Below the pieces are notes generated by a model, which was not told the origin of the DNA, did not search any database, and worked only from the letters and a program-made list of their open reading frames with translations. A DNA stretch of 64,000 nt, from the NCBI GenBank assembly GCA_951812925.1, contig OX638372.1, positions 64,435,407-64,499,406 of the forward strand. The letters are read 5' to 3'. The stretch is from Calliopum simillimum. Its lineage: Eukaryota > Arthropoda > Insecta > Diptera > Lauxaniidae. The position numbers and the translations under genes were made by a program. Shown piece by piece: positions 56,043 through 64,000 of this stretch (position 1 is the first letter of the stretch; the number at the start of each line of letters is the position of its first letter).

Positions 56043-57890
56043 TTTTATTTTTTTTTTTAATTTAATTGAAAAAACGCTTACCGCAGCATTACAAATAAGC
56101 GCTTCAAAAACCCTTTTTTGGTAAGGCTGCTGTAAGCTTTTTCTCGCTTACATCCTATGAAATGCAATGTTGAAAAGAAAGTATGGCTCTTACGGAGCGG
56201 AAGCGCTTATTGGTGAAAAAGAAACACTTCAGAAGGGTTTTTGAAGCAATTCTTTTCCTCTTGGGAAAATCATAGATTTTTTGCTTTTGCTGTAATTTCA
56301 TGCTGCTGTGATTCGCAACCAGTCTATGCATACGAGTGAATATAGGTAGTATGCTTGAAAAAGGTTCAGGATATTGGCAAATGCGTCAAACTTTCAAAAT
56401 GTCGAAACACATACATAATAATTAATATTTTTTTGGATCCCCTTACCAAAATCCATTGTCAGAACCTTGCAATTTTTTTTCGTGTTGTACAGTGTAAGTA
56501 GCGCAAATGAGCAAAATCACTTTTTTTCTGAAAATGATTCAAATTACATTAAAATGTAAACAATACATATAGACTTTAAGTACATATTTCATGCAAAAAA
56601 AAAAAAACAAAAACTCAGTGAAATCAAACATACACCTCAGATCTGAATTCAATTCTCCAATAACAAACAAAGAGTATCAAAGTTTTTGTTTTCAGAATAA
56701 GTCTTAAAATCTTTTATTTCAATCCATTTTGATTTGCTCAACAAGTTCTAGCGCAATATTCATCCAACACAATAGACAAATTTCCTTTGAAAAACATTTT
56801 TTCCACATAAGTATGTACTATATGAATGAAAAGTCAACATTGCAAATGGAATCCGTGCACCATAACGCCAATCCAAAGAACAAACTGGATGTGCATTTAA
56901 ATATAAAGTTTCTCTGAAATCGTGCCATGAAGAATCATTTATATGCTTTTGAACGAGTTTGGGACGCGAAAGGAATGCGAGGGATTTAAAATTTTTTATT
57001 ATTATTTTTTTTTTTTAACGAAAACTACCATAAAGAGATGAATTTTTTGAAGCTTTATATTTTCAAAGTATTTCTGTCTCCTAAAAAAAACAGAAAAAAA
57101 ACTTTTGAAGACTTTAAGTAACAATACAAAATTGATAACAGAACTTACCAAAGCTCAAAGGGTACTTTGTTTATTTTTAAAAGTAAAATCTATGGTTTGG
57201 TTAACATAGCAGGTTGCTGGTCTAATTTATATATTCATTACCCCTAATCATGGGCTTGCTGCAATTTTGAAGACTAATGCCTTGTAACCAAAGCAAAATA
57301 TAAAAAAAACAAAAGCTCAACGATCAGCGTTTATACTTTGATGCTTGGTTTTTCTCTTGCTTGTTGGCTTGTTTTTAACCAAACCAAATTCGAATTCTTT
57401 TCACTTATTTAATACTTTCATCATAAAGTAAAAGCTAAACAACAATTTCCATGCAAAAGAACAAAATTTAAGTTGATCCGACTGATCAATTAAAATAATC
57501 CCGGATAATTGATCGAGTGAGTCAATTAAGTAAAGAAAATTTAATGGTTTTTTTATTTGTCCAAAGTATTAAAAATTTGTTAAAGTCATAAACTTCATGA
57601 GGAGATAACGAATACAACAATATGTACATAAGGTTCATAAAAAGAATCTCAAGTCACCTTACAATAAAGTTAAGAAAATTAATATAAAATTTAGGTACTT
57701 AAGTATGTACATATGTGCACAAGAGACTTACAGTTGAGCACATAAATTTGGAAAAATTTGTTGAAGTGGAAATATACATACATAAGTATATGGAAATCGA
57801 TAGCTTAGGCTATGTTTATTACGAGTCCATCAGTCAGCCATAGTGAATCGGATTCTTAAGCATGTGACCGACATGAAAATGTTGTGAAAA
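56043..57890. other. AT-rich region without recognisable genes
   Basis: The first ~200 bases repeat words seen in the tRNA-core neighbourhood ('aaataagcgcttc', 'gcagcatta'), as at 49376-49430, so they may belong to the same repeat type. The remainder shows no partner. Short frames only. Confidence 0.5.
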
Positions 57891-57892
57891 TC

Positions 57893-58210
57893 AGTTTTGT
57901 GTAAATATCTCGCTAACGGTTACTTCTGTAGAAAAATATTGGGGCACAATTTTGTAGCTCATAAAATTTGCTATAAAAAGTAGTAAGAGTTATATTCGTA
58001 CGACTAACAGTTTCTGAAATATAGTATTTTGCAAATCACTATTCTTATTACTCTGCTCACTTGTACTCAGCATATACCTTTAGTTAGGATATCTTCTTAA
58101 CTATAAGTTGTACGAAAATACATCTAACGTCTTTTGACAGGTAATTTTCCGAGTTGTGAAACTGTGGCCCAACATTTTTCTATAGCAGTAACATTTAGTG
58201 ATAAAATTAA
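57893..58210. repeat. Short imperfect foldback
   Basis: 'ctgtagaaaaatattggggc' near 57927 mirrors 'ggcccaacatttttctatag' near 58168, and 'cgtacgactaacagtt' mirrors 'aactataagttgtacg'. Arms ~130 bp with many mismatches. Related text occurs at 7180-7300. Confidence 0.7.
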
Positions 58211-58976
58211 CATATTTACTAAAAACTGAACTTTGCAGCCTTTCACTTTAAAAATACTTTTTTTGCGCACACAAATTCGCAATGGACTTTCCACTTATTG
58301 AGGGTCAAAGGGGGTCAATTAAGCGGGGTCTACTGTAATATAATCGCCTTAACCAAGCAATTGCGAATGAACTTTACGTTGTCTTATTCTCAAACACACT
58401 TTCGACCTATTATTATTTAATTAAGATAATAAAATACGGAGAAGTCATTTGTTTAACAGTAAGACACACGTTAATTATTGTGATTAGAAACATTTTATAC
58501 AAAGTATTAACACGAAATCTTTTAATTTATGTTGTTAGAGCTTAGCATATTTAGCATAAAACTTTTTATCTACAAAATAAATAGTTACTTCCAGTACATA
58601 AGAAACTTTATTTATTTATCCTTTTTTTTTTTTCATTCTCATACTTATATACACACTTAAATACATATTGAGAAAATTTCTGGATCTACAATAAAGTACG
58701 CAAATTGTTTTAACAGAAACATTGTAAATATGCAAATCCTGGCATTGTCGCAATGCTTTATCGTTTTTGTTTCATTTAATTTAATTGAAAATCCTTTTAC
58801 GTTTGTTAACAATTTCTGGCATAGCAATTACACATGGCGGAGGACATTAGCTGAGATTCCAAATATTTTACAAACTTTCCTTTTCTCTTGAATAGGAAAC
58901 TCCCAAAATTTGCAATGTTAATTTTTCGCCATTCGAGGAAAACTTTATGAATAAAATTCATTTTATATGTAGAAAC
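58211..58976. other. AT-rich stretch, nothing recognised
   Basis: No repeat partner or coding signature was seen before the mariner copy at 58979. Confidence 0.45.
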
Positions 58977-58978
58977 TA

Positions 58979-59869
58979 TTGGGTGTACAACTTAAAAACC
59001 GGAATTTGACGGTGGATGTCCGTACTATCAAATATCGTGAAAGCTCGAACTTTATATGTATATATGTCATTTTGAAGGTACATTTGACAGCTGTCAAAAT
59101 CAGTCAACAAAACAATTTTATCTTGTGTGCATCATTATTATTTTTCACGATGAATAACTTCGAAAATTGGAGAAAAAGACAGCATTTGCGGGAGGTTCTG
59201 TTGGGTCATTTTTTTGCAAAGAAAACTGCTGCCAAAAGTCATTTTTGCATCGGGTCGTGACTGAGGATGAAAAATGGATCCATTACGACAACCCGAAACG
59301 CAAACATTCATACATGAAGCCCGGACAACCAGGACCTTCCCAGCCAAAGGCAAATATCCGTGGTGCCAAGGTAATGCTCTGTAATGCTCAGAGGTGACCT
59401 CTATCGAACACAATTAATACGTTTGAAGCGCGCCATCATCGAAAAACGCCCGGAAAATGCGACCAGACACGAAGCAATAATTTTTCATCATGACAACGCT
59501 CGGCCACATATTGCTGCCCCAGTCAAAAATTACCTGGAAAACAACGGAAAACAACGGATGGGAAATTTTGCCTCACCCGCTTTATAGCCCAGACCTTGCA
59601 CCATCAGACTACCATTTGTTCCGATCGATGCAGAATGCCTTATCAGGAATACGCTTCACTTAAGTTCAAGATATCGAAAATTGGATAGATTAATTTTTGG
59701 CCACCAAGCTGGCGCAATTTTTTTGGGATGGAATTCATAAATTGCCTGAAAGATGGGGAAGTGTTGTAGTTTCCAATGGACAATACTTTGAATAAAATAT
59801 ATTGTAACATTTTTCCACAATAAAGCATCAAATTTCGCTAAAAAATTCCGGTTTTTAAGTTGTACCCAA
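58979..59869 (+). mobile_element. mariner element (Mos1-like), internally deleted copy
   Basis: TTGGGTGTACAACTTAAAAA at the left mirrors 'tttttaagttgtacccaa' at the right. TA flanks at 58977-58978 and 59870-59871. 891 bp against ~1.3 kb for the 4267-5575 copy, to which it is closely similar outside two deletions. The intact ends suggest it could still be mobilised in trans. Confidence 0.95.
59150..59795 (+). pseudogene. mariner transposase pseudogene with two internal deletions
   Basis: Begins MNNFENWRKRQHLREVLLGH and KKTAAKSH, then jumps over most of the DNA-binding region to [20 protein letters not shown] (the VTGDEKW motif reads VTEDEKW). A second deletion joins KVMLCNA to RGDLYRTQLIRLKRAI. 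Then HHDNARPH and [13 protein letters not shown] (second and third Asp), with a short 'aaacaacgga' duplication and a frameshift between. Late TAA and frame loss near 59660. The first deletion may have used 'gtcattttt'-like microhomology. Non-functional. Confidence 0.92.
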
Positions 59870-59871
59870 TA

Positions 59872-60189
59872 TTTTTAGCTGGATACTTGTAAGTAATTCA
59901 TAGCACTGATAAGTGTGAAAGAAAAGGGTGATATAAGTGTTGAATTCCCTTGGTGGTTCACCATTTTCAAAATGCCACACACAGCCTTCGAGCGATGTGG
60001 TATATAGGTCGAGCTGGTGTTTTCTTTTTTTTACTATACACCATTTGTGTTGAATATGAAGTGTATTAAAGAAATTCGTTTTTTGTTTTTTTTTTTTGTG
60101 TTGAAATATCATATTTTCAAGAAAAAATTTAAGTTTAATTTAAATTTTAAAGCAAAAAATTCTTTAAATCGCAGTGTTGATCTTGGCCT
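59872..60189. other. Short AT-rich stretch, nothing recognised
   Basis: Flanks the mariner on its right. 'cacacagccttcgagcgatg' is a less AT-rich patch with no assignable identity. Confidence 0.45.
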
Positions 60190-61876
60190 TGAAATTATAT
60201 CAGGGTTTTGGTCTAATTACACTGGTCTACACGATTTTCGACTGGACCAACCAAATAGTATTCCTAGAGTTATTTGGTGCGCTAAATTCGAATCTGCAAT
60301 CAGTTTTTCTCTATCAGGTCAGGTTTTGGAGATAATCGACCTTTTAGATTTTTTAGGTTATAGCTCCATTTTTTCGAACATATTTTGAGAAACCCAATCC
60401 CGATCGAATATGTTTTTACTTTTTTAAACTTTCTTAAACTTTAGACAAGTGTACCAATATCTAAGATCCGATTCAAATTGGCTGAGTTATAGCAACGAAA
60501 AGTAGTAGCAGTTTACAGTAGTTTTTTACACTTTTTCGTGTTAAAGCCAAATTAAACACGGTTTTTTTGCCAGTAGCTTATACAAATATATATTTTTTAT
60601 ATTATAGAACACTAGTTTGGGTTTATGTGCTCAAACTAGAAACACACAACACACAAAACAAGTGTATTTAATTACAAATATTTGAAGTTCAATTTTAGTA
60701 AAATCGGATAATTTTTTAAAAAGTAATTAAGGTTTTAGTGAAATAAGACCACTTCGATTTTGAATGATTTTGTTCAACAACAATTTAAAAATAATTTGTG
60801 TTTTCTATGAAAATCGAAATGGTCTTATTTCACTAAAACCTTAGTTACTTTTTAAAAAATGATCCGATTTTACTAAAATTAAACTCCAAATATTTGCAAT
60901 TAAATACACTTGTTTTGTGTGTTGTGTGTTTCTAGTTTGAGCACATAAACCCAAACTAGTGTTCTTTTTGTGAAATTGAAGATTGGTATATTCAAGCACT
61001 TTAACCTGAATATACTGTGTAATGTGAGAGACAAGTAACTTAAACATACATCAGTTTTGAAGTTTAATTGCTTCTGATTTATTGATTAAAATATTTTACT
61101 TTATATACAATTAAAAATGCTTAACAAGATATTACAAAATATTACAAAAAAACATCAACAAAAAATATAAATTAGTACAATGGAAAATATTGCTGACTAA
61201 GCAACCAGGAATTAAATAATTTAATTTAGTAGTTACAGTAGTAACTGCAACTTAGCATAAACAATGAACAATTTGTTTATGCTGAGTTATTAAAAAATTG
61301 TTTTTAATTTAATTTTACAATATTGTGAAACTGATGAAAATTTGAATTACACTGTGAATTTAAAAGTAGTAAAAACGTGAAATGTTTTTAACTTTGAACA
61401 ACACTATTGAACTAAAATATAAAACATATATACTTATTTGTATAAGCTACTGGCAAAAAAACCGTGTTTAATTTGGCTTAAACACGAAAAAGTGTAAAAA
61501 ACTACAATAAAAATTAACTTTTCGTTGCTATAACTCAGCCAATTGGAATTGGGTCTTAGATATTGGTACATTTGTCTAAAGTTTAAAAATTTTTCTCTAT
61601 AATAGCGTAAAAACATATTCGATCGAAATTGGGTTTCTCAAAATATGTTCGAAAAAATGGAGCTATAACCTCAAAAATTTAAAAGGTCGATTATCTCCAA
61701 AACCTTACCTGATAGAGAAAAACCGATTGCAGATTCGAATTCAGCGCACCTAAATTATTTAAGAAACATCATACTCTTCTCCAGTCGAAATTTTTTTCGA
61801 AATTTGTCGACCACTGTTATTAGTCTTGGTCTTAGTAATTTTTCGAGATTAAGACCAAAACCCTGATATAATTTCA
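60190..61876. repeat. 1.7 kb foldback with a second foldback at its centre
   Basis: TGAAATTATATCAGGGTTTT at the left mirrors the right end at 61876. The outer arms cover about 60190-60600 and 61430-61876 ('gtttctcaaaatatgttcga', 'aaacacggtttttttgccag' mirrored). The inner foldback has arms 60607-60775 and 60800-60965 ('ctagtttgggtttatgtgct' mirrored). Between 60965 and 61430 there is unmatched DNA. Flanks show no clear duplication. Confidence 0.88.
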
Positions 61877-62070
61877 GAATTATTCTGCTCATCACTAACG
61901 AACGTAAAGACAACTAGCGAACAGTACTCATCCGGCTGAAAAATATTGAGATTTAAGTGGGAAAGATAACGATAATGACTATGAAGTGTTAGAGGTGGCA
62001 AGAAATTTCGTCTATCAGGTCAGAGTTCCACAACATTCTTGCTCTGAAGTGCAGAAAATACTGTTGTCAG

Positions 62071-63131
62071 CACTGATGTCGTTTTGAAAAAAATCTCGGT
62101 ACTCATTTTTCGATTTTTGGGGAGTATTTTGTGCTATCGGGGAGTACAATGCTAACATCTTCGTTTTCTTACTGGCTAACCATGGCTGTCAGTATAAAAT
62201 TAGGTTTTTGTGACAGTATTTTAAAGTGAAACTTCTTTGGCCGCGGTGGTGTAAAATTTCAAGACCGCGAGACTTTTTTCGATCCAATTTTTGCGATCCA
62301 TTAGTTCTGTAATTTTTGGAGACATTGGCGATTCCACTTCGTATCTTTATTTTCCAACTGGAATTGACAATATCTACAAAACTTACAGAGAACTTAATTG
62401 CAGATTCAAAATCTATATATAAAGCTTGACAGTTAAAATTTTAAACAAAAAATTTTTTCCATATTCTGGACCACTTTTCGATTTTTAAAATGGTTTGGGA
62501 TGCATCTTATATTCTCTTAGATACATTAAATTTTGGTGCTGTGGAAACGCAATTCCAAAAAATTTTAAAATTTCTGTTTTCGGTCTATAATGGCTTATAT
62601 ATTTTCTTTGTATATATCGTTTGAAAGTTCATATATGTTTCTAATTATCATAGAATCATAAAATCGATTGAGTTGTTCTCGAGTTAAATTTATATTTTAA
62701 AGGCAAACTCGATATTTTTGACAATTTTGACGTTCTTGCTTTGAAGACTTAGAAGGTAAAGAAAAGTCTGTTTTTTTTTTTACTTTTAAATTCTTGATGT
62801 GGAAGGTATAAAGAAATTAAGAAAACCTCCAAAATTTATAAAAAATGTTTCAAAAGTACGAGGCTTCGAGCATGCGGCGTAAGATGTAAAAATTTGAATT
62901 TTTACCGAAATGTCGACCACTCTTCTTCTTATGAATAATATTTGAAGGATTATGGCGTTCTCGAAAAATTTTTGAACAGCCTTACTAAACAATATTGAAA
63001 ATTTTTTGCATTACACATATTTTGTGTTTGAAAAATTGCTAAGAAGTACCAAGTATTGAAAAGTAGCACAAAAATGAATTAGGGGAGTATAGGAGTAAAA
63101 TACTCCTATAGGAGTACAAACGACATCACTG
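62071..63131. mobile_element. Non-autonomous hAT element with 8-bp target duplication
   Basis: GTTGTCAG occurs at 62063-62070 and again at 63132-63139, directly outside the ends. The left tip CACTGATGTCGTTT and the right tip reading inward CAGTGATGTCGTTT differ at one base. 'ggggagtattttgtgctatc' near the left and 'ggggagtataggagtaaaat' near the right are sub-terminal motifs. 1061 bp, no transposase. Eight-base duplications and CAGTG-type ends are characteristic of hAT. Confidence 0.9.
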
Positions 63132-63139
63132 GTTGTCAG

Positions 63140-63789
63140 ATAGTATAATATATATAATTCAATTTCAAGTTGAATGAGAACAAACAATAAAACCAAGAAA
63201 TTAGTTCATCTCCGTGACTAAAAGTCCGAGATGTCCAATATTTGTAGATCCAATAACAAATATTTCGTCCATTTAAGTCAAGCATGCTCTATTTCGGCAA
63301 AGAAAAAGAAAATTCTTCTTTATATATAAATTTTTCAGTTAACACCCTTAGGATAATTTAAAAATAAAACCCACTTTAATTTCCCAATTCGAACATTAAC
63401 GCTAATTGCTTTTTAACTACCATGTTTCAATGAATATTTAAAGTCATAAAAAAATAACGCCAGGTATTTGTGTGTGTCACCTTTTCAAAAGCTGAATGTC
63501 CTATCAACTGATTTATTTACCTTCAGCAGCAAGGAGGTCAGAAAAGAAATAAAAAAATCAAAAAATTTAAAAATTTAATTCATGCGACATAAAAGCACCC
63601 CCTCCTCGCAAAGCAAGTGTATGCGCATATTAAAATTTTATCAAAATTTTACAGCTTACACCCGCGAAATTACCAACCTTAGTGAGAAAGCCTTTTAAAA
63701 TTCCACACAAATGAGGTTTTCTACAATAAAAATAAACAAAAACACCAAAAAAAAAAAAAAAAGACCAAATTGCTCTTAACTGGACTTAC
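63140..63789. other. AT-rich stretch, nothing recognised
   Basis: No repeat partner was seen. If 63790-63896 is a real exon on the minus strand, this would be the start of its first intron. Confidence 0.4.
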
Positions 63790-63896
63790 CAGAACTCTGT
63801 TGCTGTTGACGATGTTGTTGATGAAATTAAAGTTGCTGTTACCGCTACAACGGCCTCAACTTGTGTGTTGACTTTTGAGTTGCCACCAAAAATCAT
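63790..63896 (-). CDS. Possible first coding exon of a host gene
   Basis: On the minus strand an ATG (63894-63896), with an in-frame TAA upstream, opens a frame MIFGGNSKVNTQVEAVVAVT continuing ATLISSTTSSTATEF. It runs 107 bases without a stop to ...TTCTG followed by gtaagt (63784-63789), a near-consensus splice donor; the exon would end in phase 2. The Ser/Thr/Val-rich composition and drop in AT content against the flanking DNA are suggestive. No protein family is recognisable from 35 residues, and the frame could be chance. Confidence 0.3.
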
Positions 63897-64000
63897 GGCT
63901 CGCTCGTTTTCATGCCCACATACAGGGCCTTAGATTTTTTATAAACATTTAAAGGCTTAAAGATCGTAGGGTGTATTTTTAATGTAAGAATATAAATTAT

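Overview
The window is AT-rich insect DNA, almost certainly from a higher fly. A tephritid-type fruit fly is my best guess, from the DD41D (rosa-type) and Tc1/mariner elements and the dipteran dispersed repeats, but this is inference. It looks like intergenic or intronic DNA built almost entirely from transposable elements, many nested in one another. I see no complete conventional host gene. One short exon-like stretch with a good splice donor lies at the right edge (63790-63896, minus).

Layout. 1-5.6 kb: fragments of foldback (inverted-repeat) elements, then a dead mariner. 5.8-9.0 kb: a DD37E-type element broken by another foldback. 9.2-11.4 kb: a three-level nest (a small element carrying a tRNA-like core, a DD41D mariner inside it, a MITE inside that). 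11.7-13.3 kb: a Tc1-like element. 13.8-14.6 kb: a dispersed dipteran repeat seen again at 32.9, 41.3 and 44.3 kb. 18.2-20.2 kb: a 2.07 kb foldback. 20.6-21.9 kb: a second mariner type. 24.2-26.4 kb: a foldback within a foldback. 28.4-29.7 kb: a decayed tandem array and a DD37E fragment.

29.7-41.1 kb is the most unusual part. Two 2.48 kb near-identical arms (30566-33044 and 36409-38888) face each other in inverted orientation around a 3.4 kb spacer. Each arm carries a compact single-exon gene with TATA box, initiator, ORF and poly(A) signal. The ORF is intact (114 aa) in the left arm and frameshifted in the right. The spacer holds an element filled with 24-bp and 111-bp satellites. Two of the four palindrome breakpoints abut pieces of one MITE family. 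A further inverted pair (29710-30275 and 40727-41090) brackets the whole.

41-51 kb: a second copy of the tRNA-core element, a truncated LINE with a TTAGG-like tail, a complete 638-bp foldback MITE, more dispersed repeat, and a 3.0 kb element carrying several minisatellites, a tRNA-like sequence and a piece resembling a captured signal-peptide exon. 52.6-56.0 kb: two more foldbacks which, with the one at 18.2 kb, form one family (termini beginning CACGG, 4-bp target duplications). 59-64 kb: a deleted mariner, another nested foldback, and a non-autonomous hAT element with a perfect 8-bp target duplication.

Every transposase remnant I can read is disabled, so the class II elements here depend on enzymes from elsewhere. 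Boundaries come from reading inverted ends and target duplications by eye; no search was run.
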